Source: Mycobacterium intermedium (GTDB lineage: Bacteria > Actinomycetota > Actinomycetes > Mycobacteriales > Mycobacteriaceae). Taken from it: a DNA stretch of 43,554 bases. Under the pieces are notes generated by a model that was not told where the DNA came from, ran no database searches, and saw nothing but the letters and a program-made list of their open reading frames with translations. Location of the stretch: contig NZ_MVHT01000057.1 in assembly GCF_002086275.1 (NCBI RefSeq), positions 1-43,554 of the forward strand, written 5' to 3'. The position numbers and the translations under genes are program-made. The first letter of the stretch is position 1. Each line of letters starts with the position of its first letter. Positions 7,435-17,106 of this stretch are shown piece by piece.

Positions 7435-8655
7435 GTGAACCAGCCGATTCCGGCGCGCCATCCTGATCGTCCGCGCAAGGTTCCTCCCGCTATCCGCCTG
7501 TTGGCGCTGGTGCTCGGCCTGCGTGGACCCAATGACGGGGAAATGCAGCGGTTCGGCGAGAGCTTAACCGTGGGCGACGAGCCGATGGACCGTCTGGTCG
7601 AGTGGATGTCGGCCGTCGGAATGGAACATACGCGCCCGTTGTTCGAGCGCGCCTTGCGTGACGGCATCGCCAATGTTCCCGCGGCTCCCGAACCCTTGAG
7701 CGAATTCTTCGTCGAGGTTGAGAAGGTTCCGGACTGGGTCGACTGGGAAATCCTGCGCCGGGGCCAAACGGCGCTACGTAGTGGCGGAGCCGACGGCATG
7801 TACGTTGCACGCGACGTGTCACTTCTTGGCGGGTATCAATTCGCGGCTTTCAACCAGACGCTGCTTCGGACGGGGGCACTGGAGAAGGGGTCGAACAGGC
7901 GGTTTGCCGAGACGATGCAGTGGGCGATGGACGTCATCTCCGAAGACGGCCTGGCCCCGCAAGGAGTGGGCTACCGGTCCACGCTCCGCGTCCGTTTTAT
8001 TCACGCGTTGGTCCGACGGCACGTGGCGGCGATGCCGGACTGGCGCGCCGACCAATGGGGCCTGCCGATCAACCAGACGGACATGGCGGCCACGCTCGTC
8101 GGCGCACTCATTGCCCCACCCGTTGGCGGCATCGGTATGGGAATACTGCTTACGCCAAGGGAATTCGATGCAATCGCGCACGTGACCCGGTACGCGGGCT
8201 GGCTGATGGGTGTTGAGGAAGAGTGGTTACCGCAGAGTTTTCGAGACGGCGTCCGCATCCTGTATCACACGCTGAGCGCGATCTCGACGCCCGACGAAAC
8301 CACCAAACAATTGGCGGTGCCAATGGCTGCGGACCCGCTGAGTTGGAACTACGAACACTTGCCCAGCCTGCGCCGTCGCCTCGCTTGGCTCCAACACTTG
8401 TCTGTCACCAGCGGTTTTCTCGGACGTGGGGGCATGGCCACGCTCGGTCTGCCGACCTACATCCCACCCGTGTATCCGGTGTTGCGGTTCCCGTTCAACG
8501 TCGCCCGCAGCCTCGTCGACCTGAGCTTGCCGGGCGGGCGCGGTCGCGCCGCAGCGCGCGGCGAGCGTGAGCATAAAGCGTTGATGCAGACCATGATTGG
8601 CGACGGTGGAGCCACGGTCGGTGAGGCCGCGACGCACGTGGATGGAGTCGCCTGA
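7435..8655 (+). CDS. DUF2236 (MpaB/Lcp-type oxygenase domain) protein
   Basis: A 406-residue protein of the DUF2236 family, which includes the haem-containing rubber oxygenase Lcp and fungal MpaB. The family's His motif is seen as RFIHALVR; His190 is the candidate haem ligand. GTG 7435 is preferred over the upstream GTG 7387 because AGGAG lies just before it. It corresponds in position to Rv3555c of M. tuberculosis, within the KstR2-controlled region. The substrate is unknown, and a role in sterol nucleus degradation is inferred from location only. The likely regulator is the divergent TetR gene. Confidence 0.82.
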   Translation: MNQPIPARHPDRPRKVPPAIRLLALVLGLRGPNDGEMQRFGESLTVGDEPMDRLVEWMSAVGMEHTRPLFERALRDGIANVPAAPEPLSEFFVEVEKVPDWVDWEILRRGQTALRSGGADGMYVARDVSLLGGYQFAAFNQTLLRTGALEKGSNRRFAETMQWAMDVISEDGLAPQGVGYRSTLRVRFIHALVRRHVAAMPDWRADQWGLPINQTDMAATLVGALIAPPVGGIGMGILLTPREFDAIAHVTRYAGWLMGVEEEWLPQSFRDGVRILYHTLSAISTPDETTKQLAVPMAADPLSWNYEHLPSLRRRLAWLQHLSVTSGFLGRGGMATLGLPTYIPPVYPVLRFPFNVARSLVDLSLPGGRGRAAARGEREHKALMQTMIGDGGATVGEAATHVDGVA

Positions 8656-8691
8656 AGGCTGACGGGTGTTCCCGCCAACCTCCGCGGCGCG

Positions 8692-10710
8692 CTACGCGTC
8701 GTAGTCGACAGAGACGAACGGTGTCGTCGGATGTGATTGGCAGGTAAGGATGTAACCCGCATCCAACTCGGACCGGCCCAACGCGAAGTTGTGGTCCATC
8801 TCCACTTCGCCTTCGATCAGTTTGGCACGGCAGGTGCCGCACGCGCCGCCCATGCACGCATACGGCGCATCGCTGCGGCGTTGCAGCGCGCCTTCCAGAA
8901 TGGAGTCTCCGGGGGTTAGATCGAAGGTCTCCTGTTTCCCGGACAGCGTGAAGGTGACGGTCGCCGTGTCGTACGACTGCTGGGTAGTCGGCGCATCCGC
9001 GTACCCGAAGAAGAGCTCGACGTGAATGTGCTCGGGGGCCACGTCATGCTTGACCAACACATCCCGCAGGTTCGAAATCATCTCGAGCGGACCGCAGAGG
9101 AACCACTCGTCAACATCGGCCGGGCGCAAGCGATCCGCCAGCCAGGTGCTGAGCTTGTCCCGGTCGATGCGCCCACGCAGCTCCGGAATGTGCATCGACT
9201 CGTTGGACAGCACATGCAAGATCTCGAGCCGGTCCGCATACCGAGACTCCAGCCGGTCGAGCTCGGCGCGGAACATCGTCGACTCCCAAGTCCGGTTGCC
9301 GTAGATCAGGGTGAACCGGCTTTCGGTCTCGACCTCGAGCGTCGTCGCGATGATGGACAACACCGGCGTGATCCCGCTGCCGGCGACCAGGCCGACGTAG
9401 TGCTTGCGGTTCAGCGGATCCAGCGGGGTGCCGAATCGGCCCGTCGGCGTCATCAGCTCCAGCACGTCACCGGCCTTGAGATCATTGGCCACGAACGTCG
9501 AAAACGCCCCGCCGGGAATGTGTTTGACGGCAATCCGCAGTTGGGCCCGGGTGGCAGGAGCGCAGATCGAATAGTTGCGCCGAACGTTCTGGCCGCCAAG
9601 GTCGGTGCGCACGGTTACGTGCTGCCCCGGCTCGAAGCGGAACGCGTCCTGTAGTGCTTCGGGCACCGCGAACGTGACCAGCGTGCTGTCGGCGGTGATG
9701 GGATCGACCGACGCGACCGGGATGCGGTGCAACACCGCATGTGTTGAGCTCGAGCGGGATGGCATCCGCACCGGCAGTAGCTTCGCGAGCCGGCCGTTCA
9801 GCTCCTTCCACTCGCGGTATTCGTCCGGATTCAGTTGCTGCCCAAAGACCGTGCCGATGGCGGCATTGCGCTCGAGGTAGGCCTCCTCGTTGCGCCGCCA
9901 CGTCCGCAGATACCGGTAGAACGGCACCGACGGGTGCAGGTGGTGCACCAGGTGATAGTTCTGCGACAAAAGCACCGGGGTGAACAGCCACTCCGCGCCG
10001 ACGCGGTTGCGGGTTGCGCGGTAGCGGTTGGAACGCTGAGTGTCCTCCAGCCCATGGTGGGGCAGCCAGTCGAACCACCACGCCAAGATGGTGACGCCGA
10101 TGCGTTGCGGAATCAGGAAGACGACCGCCAGCGTCCAGAAGTTGCCGGTGACGATCGCGGTGATGAGCCCTGCGATGCTCAGGGTCATCATCACCAACGT
10201 CTCGGCGACCTCGGCGACCGGGCGGCTGCGGGCACGCGGCAGGTAGTAACGCAGGTAGAAGTACTCCACCGCCGGCCAGCGAAACGGCAGCTGCCACCAC
10301 TTGCCATGCGACGCGAAGGTGTCGGGGTCCTGTTCGTCGTCGTTGGAGTGCCGATGGTGCTGAATGTGTATGTACCCGAATGACGGGAAGGCGACCACGG
10401 GCCCGACGAACAGCCATGCCAGCCGGCCAAGAAGTCCATTGACCCAGCGCGTTGAGCTGATCGAGTAGTGCGAGGCGTCGTGCACGACGGTGAACATGAC
10501 GAAAGTGACCGCCGCGTTGACCGGGATCGTGACCCAAGCGGGCGACCAGCCGTTGATGTACCCGGTCGTGGATACGACGAATGCCGTGAGGCCAGCGAGG
10601 TAGATCCCGACGGTGGGCAAAGCGAGCTTGGGTACCCACTCACCGGGGTCCGGCAGAGCATGGGGTGCGGCCGACTCAGGAGCCGCGTGCTGCTTCTCAA
10701 CGGTCGTCAT
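8692..10710 (-). CDS. fdxB: FdxB: desaturase-like / ferredoxin reductase / [2Fe-2S] fusion
   Basis: A 672-residue three-part protein. Residues about 35-300 are a membrane fatty-acid-desaturase/hydroxylase-like domain with histidine boxes HDASH (77-81), HIQHHRH (115-121) and HLVHH near 255. A flavin/NAD(P)H reductase domain of the ferredoxin-NADP reductase type follows (RRNYSICAPA, GLVAGSGITP). The C-terminus is a plant-type ferredoxin with cysteines 619, 624, 627 and 657. So an electron chain and its possible terminal di-iron oxygenase are on one chain. It corresponds to Rv3554 (FdxB). The reaction is not established from sequence. It lies 125 bp downstream of ipdC on the same strand and may have its own promoter. 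Confidence 0.92.
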   Translation of the reverse strand: MTTVEKQHAAPESAAPHALPDPGEWVPKLALPTVGIYLAGLTAFVVSTTGYINGWSPAWVTIPVNAAVTFVMFTVVHDASHYSISSTRWVNGLLGRLAWLFVGPVVAFPSFGYIHIQHHRHSNDDEQDPDTFASHGKWWQLPFRWPAVEYFYLRYYLPRARSRPVAEVAETLVMMTLSIAGLITAIVTGNFWTLAVVFLIPQRIGVTILAWWFDWLPHHGLEDTQRSNRYRATRNRVGAEWLFTPVLLSQNYHLVHHLHPSVPFYRYLRTWRRNEEAYLERNAAIGTVFGQQLNPDEYREWKELNGRLAKLLPVRMPSRSSSTHAVLHRIPVASVDPITADSTLVTFAVPEALQDAFRFEPGQHVTVRTDLGGQNVRRNYSICAPATRAQLRIAVKHIPGGAFSTFVANDLKAGDVLELMTPTGRFGTPLDPLNRKHYVGLVAGSGITPVLSIIATTLEVETESRFTLIYGNRTWESTMFRAELDRLESRYADRLEILHVLSNESMHIPELRGRIDRDKLSTWLADRLRPADVDEWFLCGPLEMISNLRDVLVKHDVAPEHIHVELFFGYADAPTTQQSYDTATVTFTLSGKQETFDLTPGDSILEGALQRRSDAPYACMGGACGTCRAKLIEGEVEMDHNFALGRSELDAGYILTCQSHPTTPFVSVDYDA

Positions 10711-10834
10711 AGCGCGTAGCCTAGCCCATGCACCCGACGAGCTCAGAGTGTAAAGTTTTTGGACTTTTCGCTGGTTACGGGCGTTTTGCCGGTCTACCTG
10801 GGCCGTCGGGAACAGTCCCGCAGATTTGCTACCG

Positions 10835-11902
10835 CTATTCGATGAACGCGGACGCTTGCTGCAGATGCTCGATCGCTTCCCGAACGATCGACTCGATCAA
10901 TTCCGCGCAGGACGGCAGGTCGTCGAGAATCCCGGCGACCTGGCCCGAGGCCAGCACCCCGGCCTCGGTGTTGCCCTCGACCAACCCGGCCTTGAGCAAC
11001 ATCGGGGTATTCGCCGCCATCACCACTTGCGACCAGGTCAACTCCTTGCCGTGGCGCATGGCCAGGCCGTCTTGAATCATCGACCGCCAGGTCATCCCCG
11101 ACATCTGCTTGAACTTGGCGGCATTGCGCACCGCAGCGGTAAATCCCCGAGCCCGCGAACCACTTTCCAGTTTCTCCACCAGTCCGGTACGCAGCACCCG
11201 GTGCGGCATGCCGTCGACGCGGGTGGTGACGACGGTGCCGTCGAGCGCAGCCTCCAAGTAACGCCGTTTGACGGCGTCGGGCACGGTGGAGTCCGAGGTG
11301 AGTAGGAACCGGGTGCCCATGGCGACACCCGCGGCGCCGTAGGACAGCGCTGCGGCCAGTCCGCGCCCGTCGAAGAAACCGCCGGCGGCGATCACCGGGA
11401 TACCGGTGCCCTTCACCGCGTCGAGCACCGACGGCAGTAGCAGGGTGGTGGCGACGGGTCCGGTGTGGCCGCCGCCTTCGCCGCCCTGCACGATCATCGC
11501 GTCGGCGCCCCAGCTCGCGACCTTGCGCGCATGCTTGGCCGCACCGATCGACGGAATCACCACGGCGCCAGCCTCTTTCAGCCGGGCGATCAGCTCCTGC
11601 TTGGGTGCCAACGCGAAGGAAGCCACCTTGACGCCCTCGCGGATCATGAGCTCGACGCGGTCACCGGCGTCGGCGGCGTCCGCCCTGATGTTGACGCCGA
11701 ACGGCTTGTCGGTGTTTGCCTTGACCTTCTTGATCGCCGTCGCCAATTCGTCCAGCGTCATTGTCGCCGAGGCGAGGATGCCGAGTCCGCCCGCATTGGC
11801 CGTCGCCGACACCAGTCGCGCGCCGGCCACCCAACCCATCCCCGTTTGCACCACGGGGTGTTCGATCCCGACGAGTTCGGTCAGCGGCGTGCGCAGTCTC
11901 AC
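10835..11902 (-). CDS. ipdC: IpdC, nitronate-monooxygenase-like flavoprotein
   Basis: A 355-residue TIM-barrel flavoprotein of the 2-nitropropane dioxygenase/enoyl reductase fold. Visible motifs are the N-terminal HPVVQTGMGWVAG and the FMN-phosphate region VQGGEGGGHTG and IPVIAAGG. In the sterol pathway IpdC acts on a hydroxylated HIP-CoA intermediate ahead of EchA20; true nitronate oxidation is unlikely to be its role. It is the fourth gene of an echA20-ipdA-ipdB-ipdC minus-strand operon and overlaps ipdB by 4 nt. Confidence 0.92.
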   Translation of the reverse strand: MRLRTPLTELVGIEHPVVQTGMGWVAGARLVSATANAGGLGILASATMTLDELATAIKKVKANTDKPFGVNIRADAADAGDRVELMIREGVKVASFALAPKQELIARLKEAGAVVIPSIGAAKHARKVASWGADAMIVQGGEGGGHTGPVATTLLLPSVLDAVKGTGIPVIAAGGFFDGRGLAAALSYGAAGVAMGTRFLLTSDSTVPDAVKRRYLEAALDGTVVTTRVDGMPHRVLRTGLVEKLESGSRARGFTAAVRNAAKFKQMSGMTWRSMIQDGLAMRHGKELTWSQVVMAANTPMLLKAGLVEGNTEAGVLASGQVAGILDDLPSCAELIESIVREAIEHLQQASAFIE

Positions 11903-12638
11903 GACCGTATCTCTCTGTCGCGCAGCGCCTTCGGGTCGATCACCTCGCGAATCAAACGAAGTTCTTCGTCTGTCGGCTGCCGTGATTCCGCGGCCTCGTC
12001 GAGTCCGTGCACCTCAAACGATGTGGCCTCACGCACCTCGTCGGGCGTTACCCCGGGGTGCAAGGACAGGGCGCGCATGGTGTGCTCCGGACCGCCGAAG
12101 TCGAACACACCGAGGTTGGACACCACCCGGTAGACGTTGACGAACCGGAACGCCGGATTGTCCTTGTCCACCTTGTCGTAGCCGATGCCCGAGACTATGT
12201 CGACGGCGTCGGTGAAAACCCGCTTGGAGTGGTTACCCACCCAGTAGCTGGTCGCGTGGTTGATGGTGTTGCCCGGCGAACCCCGCACGCCGAACATCTG
12301 CCGGGTGGGCTTCTGCAGTTGCCCGAACGCCGAAATGTTCTGATTGCCGTAGCGGTCAACCTGATTCGCGCCCATCACGACATGGCGCCGGCCCCAGGCC
12401 AATGTTTCGAAAACCCGGCCGAACGGCATCCAGCCCTCGATGGCTCCCGGCTTGCCCAGCGCTGGGGTGTCGGCCAGCAGTTGCGCCTCTCCGTCGGTCA
12501 GCAGGATGTCGGGTGAGAAGGTGAGGCGCGCCAGGCGCGCTCCGACGGAGGCCATGTTCGTCATCGGGCTGATCATGATTTCACCTGCGTCCCGGAACAA
12601 TTCGGCACAGGCGACCGCGCATACTTCCGCTCGGGTGC

Positions 12639-12642
<4 letters not shown>
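11899..12642 (-). CDS. ipdB: IpdB, beta subunit of the C-ring-opening hydrolase
   Basis: A 247-residue class I CoA-transferase-fold subunit. It pairs with IpdA to form IpdAB, shown in M. tuberculosis and Rhodococcus to hydrolyse COCHEA-CoA and so open the last steroid ring, rather than transfer CoA. Family features seen are FSPDILLTDGEAQLL and the VVMGANQVDRYGN segment. Its ATG overlaps the end of ipdA by 4 nt and its end overlaps ipdC by 4 nt, consistent with translational coupling and equal subunit amounts. Confidence 0.93.
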
Positions 12643-13519
<877 letters not shown>

Positions 13520-13523
<4 letters not shown>

Positions 13524-14278
13524 TCCTTCTTGCCCTTCGACGTGCCGGCGAACGCGTCGCGGTGCTCGTCGGCGACACCGGCGAGGTTGAGCTCGAACGT
13601 GAAGCCTTGTTCCATCCGGTAACTCGAGTTCACTCGTTGAACGTCAATGAAGTTCAGCGCTTCCTTGGCCGCGCGGATGACCCGGGTGTCCTTCGCGGCG
13701 ATGTCACGGGCAACCCTCAGCGCCGCCTCGTCCAACTGGTCGCGGGGGACCACCTCGTGCACCGAGCCGAAGTGGTGCAGGGTGGCCGCGTCCACCGTGG
13801 CTGCGGTGAAGAACAACCGCCGCATCATGTGCTGTGGCACCAGCCGGGACAGGTGGGTGGCGGCACCTAGTGCGCCGCGTTCTACTTCCGGCAATCCGAA
13901 GGTGGCGTCGTCGGAAGCGACGATGACGTCCGAGTTGCCCACTAGGCCGATGCCGCCGCCGACGCAAAAGCCGTTCACCGCGGCAACCACCGGCACCGCG
14001 CACTCATAGACCGCACGGAATGCGTGGAAGCAGCCACGGTTGGCGTCGATCAGGGCGGTGAATCCCTCGGTCCGCTGCATCTCCTTGATGTCCACACCGG
14101 CGTTGAAGCCGCGGCCTTCCGCGCGCAAGATCACCACATGGGTATCGGGATTGGCGCCGGCGGCCGTAATGGCGTCGCCTAGCTCGAACCATCCCCGCGA
14201 GGGAATGGCGTTGACGGGCGGATAGTCGACCGTGACGGCGACTATGCCTGGTTCCACGGTTGCGGATGTGATGGTCAT
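13520..14278 (-). CDS. echA20: EchA20, D-ring-opening crotonase
   Basis: A 252-residue crotonase-superfamily protein. The oxyanion-hole segments are seen as RAEGRGFNAGVDIKEM (53-68) and VNGFCVGGGIGLVGN (about 99-113). In the HIP pathway EchA20 hydrolyses the D ring of HIEC-CoA instead of hydrating a double bond. It is the first gene of the minus-strand ipd operon. The KstR2 operator at 14310-14323 lies just upstream of its ATG 14278. Confidence 0.93.
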
Positions 14279-14309
14279 GGCACTTCCTGGTGGGGGTCCA
14301 AGTTACCTA

Positions 14310-14323
14310 AGCAAGCACTTGCT
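14310..14323. promoter_or_regulatory. KstR2 operator between echA20 and SDR genes
   Basis: AGCAAGCACTTGCT matches AnCAAGnnCTTGnT at all fixed positions and is a perfect palindrome over the central 14 bp. It serves two divergent units, echA20-ipdA-ipdB-ipdC on the minus strand (start 32 nt away) and the SDR pair on the plus strand (GTG 16 nt away). Confidence 0.92.
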
Positions 14324-14338
14324 TGGTACGCTAGCACA

Positions 14339-15106
14339 GTGGACGGCATCAATTTCGGTCTGGCTGGGCGAGTGGTGCTGGTGACGGGGGGCGTTCGCGG
14401 CGTCGGCGCAGGTATCAGCTCGGTGTTCGCCGAGCAGGGCGCGACGGTCGTGACGTGCGCCAGACGTGCTGTCGAAGGCCTGCCCTATGAATTCCATTCC
14501 TGCGACGTTCGCGACGAGGAGGCCGTCAAGGCCCTGATCGACACGATCGTGGACCGGCACGGCCGGCTCGACGTCGTCGTCAACAACGCCGGCGGTTCGC
14601 CGTATGTGTTGACCGCGGAGTCCACCCCGAAGTTCAACCGCAAGATCATCGAACTGAATCTGATTGGCGGTCTGTTTGTTTCGCAGTACGCCAACGACAA
14701 GATGCAAGCTCAGCCCGAGGGTGGTTCGATCGTCAACATCTGCAGCCTCAGCGGTAGGCGACCGTCGCCGGGCACCGCCGCGTACGGCGCGGCGAAGGCC
14801 GGGCTGGAGAGCCTGACGCAGACGTTTGCCGTCGAGTGGGGCCCGAAAGTCAGGGTGAACGCGTGTGTGGTCGGCATGGTGGAAACCGAACAGGCGGACC
14901 TGTTTTACGGTGACGCCGAGTCGATCGCCGCGATATCCAAGAACGTGCCGTTGGGCCGGCTAGCCAAGCCCGACGACGTTGGTTGGGCCGCAGCGTTTTT
15001 GGCTTCGGACGCGGCCTCGTACATCAGTGGTGCCACATTGGAGGTGCATGGCGGCGGTGAGCCGCCGCACTACTTGTCCACCACGAATGCCAGTGCGGTC
15101 AAGTAG
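14339..15106 (+). CDS. Short-chain dehydrogenase (counterpart of Rv3549c)
   Basis: A 255-residue classical SDR. The cofactor motif is TGGVRGVG (16-23), NNAGG is at 82-86, and the catalytic residues are Ser138, Tyr149 and Lys153. It presumably oxidises or reduces a hydroxyl on a HIP-derived CoA thioester with NAD(P). The GTG start is only 16 nt after a KstR2 operator, so the transcript may be leaderless. A second SDR gene follows after 24 nt. The substrate cannot be read from the sequence. Confidence 0.9.
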   Translation: MDGINFGLAGRVVLVTGGVRGVGAGISSVFAEQGATVVTCARRAVEGLPYEFHSCDVRDEEAVKALIDTIVDRHGRLDVVVNNAGGSPYVLTAESTPKFNRKIIELNLIGGLFVSQYANDKMQAQPEGGSIVNICSLSGRRPSPGTAAYGAAKAGLESLTQTFAVEWGPKVRVNACVVGMVETEQADLFYGDAESIAAISKNVPLGRLAKPDDVGWAAAFLASDAASYISGATLEVHGGGEPPHYLSTTNASAVK

Positions 15107-15130
15107 ACGGAAACAGTAAGGGGACAAACG

Positions 15131-16042
15131 ATGGGAGTGGTTGACGGCCGGGTGGTCATCGTCACTGGGGCGGGTGGCGGTATCGGTCGCGCGCATGCGC
15201 TCGCCTTCGCGGCAGAGGGCGCGCGTGTGGTGGTCAACGACATCGGTGTAGGCCTGGACGGCTCACCCGCAAGCGGTGGCAGCGCGGCACAAAGCGTCGT
15301 CGACGAAATCATCGCCGCCGGTGGGGAAGCCGTCGCCAACGGATCCAACGTCGCCGACTGGAACCAGGCGGCGGAACTGGTTCAAACCGCCATCGACACC
15401 TTCGGTGGCCTGGACATCCTGGTCAACAATGCCGGAATCGTGCGTGACCGGATGATCGCCAACACCAGCGAGGAAGAGTTTGACGCCGTCATCGCCGTGC
15501 ACCTCAAGGGTCACTTCGCCACAATGCGGCACGCGGCGTCCTATTGGCGCGGCCTTTCCAAAGCCGGTCAGGCGGTGGACGCGCGGATCATCAACACCAG
15601 TTCCGGTGCCGGGCTGCAGGGCAGCGTCGGGCAGGGCAACTACAGCGCGGCCAAGGCCGGAATTGCGGCGCTGACGCTCGTTGCGGCCGCCGAACTGGGC
15701 CGTTACGGCATAACCGTCAACGCCATTGCGCCGTCGGCCCGCACCCGCATGACCGAGACTGTCTTCGCCGAGATGATGGCAACGCAGGACCAGGATTTCG
15801 ATGCAATGGCGCCAGAGAACATCTCGCCGTTGGTGGTGTGGCTGGGCAGCGTCGAGTCGCGCGACATCACCGGGCAGGTGTTCGAGGTCGAGGGCGGCAA
15901 GATCCGGGTCGCCGAGGGATGGGCGCACGGTCCGCAGATCGACAAGGGCGCTAAGTGGGACCCCGCCGAGTTGGGCCCGGTGGTAGCGGACTTGCTGGCC
16001 AAGGCGCGCACGCCGGTCCCCGTCTACGGTGCTGGTGCCTAG
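15131..16042 (+). CDS. Short-chain dehydrogenase (counterpart of Rv3548c)
   Basis: A 303-residue SDR of the type found in multifunctional 17-beta-HSD4/3-hydroxyacyl-CoA dehydrogenases: TGAGGGIGRAHALAFA (12-27), VNDIG (35-39), NNAG (99-102), Ser157/158, Tyr171 and Lys175. The long insert after the cofactor motif and the C-terminal extension (GGKIRVAEGWA) fit that group, which favours an acyl-CoA substrate. It is the second gene of the KstR2-controlled pair. About 210 bp without a gene separate it from the convergent ddn-like gene. Confidence 0.9.
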   Translation: MGVVDGRVVIVTGAGGGIGRAHALAFAAEGARVVVNDIGVGLDGSPASGGSAAQSVVDEIIAAGGEAVANGSNVADWNQAAELVQTAIDTFGGLDILVNNAGIVRDRMIANTSEEEFDAVIAVHLKGHFATMRHAASYWRGLSKAGQAVDARIINTSSGAGLQGSVGQGNYSAAKAGIAALTLVAAAELGRYGITVNAIAPSARTRMTETVFAEMMATQDQDFDAMAPENISPLVVWLGSVESRDITGQVFEVEGGKIRVAEGWAHGPQIDKGAKWDPAELGPVVADLLAKARTPVPVYGAGA

Positions 16043-16253
16043 AGTATGTGACGGCGGCCTAGTCGCGGTCTCCCGGGGCGGCTCCACCGCGCTGGGCCAC
16101 CATTGGGAACTGCGGGCCGACGGGGAGATCGATCGCGAAAAGCGTCCGCGCTAAGGATGATTGGAAGGCGTTGAGACCGCGTCCTGGGCGAGGAAGTGCG
16201 AGTAGACGCCGCCTAAAGTGCAGAGTCAGCGGGCGAAGCGGCGCACGTGATGG

Positions 16254-16706
16254 CTACGGGTCGCAGACTACGAGCGGGATTACGCGATCGGTCCACGTCT
16301 GGTAGTCGTCGAGCGGCGGATACAAGGCCGCCAGCTGCGACCAGTATCGTTCGCGCTCTTCGTCAGTGGCTTCGCGGGCCTGCAGCTGCAGCACCTCTTT
16401 GCCGATCTGCACCTGCACCTTCGGGTTGGCCTTCAGGTTGAGGTACCACAACGGATGCTTGTTGGAACCGCCCCGCGACGCGGGCACCACCACGCGGTCG
16501 CCGTCGCGCACATAGATCAACGGGGTCACCCGGGGTTCACCGGTCTTACGACCAATGGTGGTCAGCAGCGCGACCGGGGCCTTCTGAATTGTGCCGCCGA
16601 GCCTTCCGTTGCTGAGCCGGTACAGCCGGGCGTTGAAGCGCGACATCCACTTGATGAAGAAGTCGGCGAACGGCGAATTCAAGAACCGTGGTGCTGTTTT
16701 CGGCAT
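16254..16706 (-). CDS. ddn: Ddn-type F420-dependent quinone/nitro reductase
   Basis: A 150-residue split-barrel F420H2-dependent reductase. It aligns closely with M. tuberculosis Ddn (151 residues), with shared stretches PRFLNSP, FFIKWMSR, TIGRKTGEPRV, WYLNLKANPKVQVQI and the C-terminal WTDRVIPLVVC. Ddn reduces menaquinone in vivo and activates the nitroimidazoles pretomanid and delamanid. It is the last gene of the minus-strand fadA5 - NTF2-like - ddn set, 10 nt after its neighbour. Whether this orthologue activates the drugs cannot be told from sequence by eye. Confidence 0.93.
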   Translation of the reverse strand: MPKTAPRFLNSPFADFFIKWMSRFNARLYRLSNGRLGGTIQKAPVALLTTIGRKTGEPRVTPLIYVRDGDRVVVPASRGGSNKHPLWYLNLKANPKVQVQIGKEVLQLQAREATDEERERYWSQLAALYPPLDDYQTWTDRVIPLVVCDP

Positions 16707-16716
16707 GGCGGTAATC

Positions 16717-17103
16717 CTAGTTACGAAGGAACGGCTTGAAGTGAGCCCGGATGTGCTGAATCTCAGCTTTGCCGCTGGGGCTGTCGGCAGGGATCACGAA
16801 GGTCTCGCTGACCCGCGCGGCGATCCGCCGGCCGGCGAACGCTGCCTTGGTCAGCACGTCGTAGCCGGCATGCACCTCGTCGCCGTCGATGCGGTAATCC
16901 GGTGGCGTGGCGTCGGCGATAATTCGGTACTGAAGCCCGCGATTGAGGCTGCGCCGCAACTGATCTCCGGAGAAGCCGTTCTTCAGGCCCAGCTCGATGC
17001 GGGTGCAGCCGGCCGCGAACGGGACCGCTGCCGCGTCATGGGTCACCAACGCATCGATGTATGCCTGCGCGGCCTCAACCCGGCTCTCGTCGGAGACACG
17101 CAC
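16717..17103 (-). CDS. Small NTF2/SnoaL-like protein, function unknown
   Basis: A 128-residue protein starting at GTG 17103, 3 nt after the fadA5 stop and therefore probably translationally coupled to it. The N-terminal helix with AAQAYIDALVTHDAAAVPFA, followed by alternating strand-like segments and a C-terminal IQHIRAHF, is what SnoaL/NTF2-fold proteins look like. I recognise no catalytic motif. I do not recall a gene between fadA5 and ddn in M. tuberculosis. Position suggests a role in sterol-CoA handling. Confidence 0.7.
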   Translation of the reverse strand: MRVSDESRVEAAQAYIDALVTHDAAAVPFAAGCTRIELGLKNGFSGDQLRRSLNRGLQYRIIADATPPDYRIDGDEVHAGYDVLTKAAFAGRRIAARVSETFVIPADSPSGKAEIQHIRAHFKPFLRN

Positions 17104-17106
17104 TGA

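Noticed and set aside
10807..10820. CGGGAACAGTCCCG inverted repeat after ipdC as a terminator.
   Set aside because: The stem is only 5 bp with no U-run, too weak to call.
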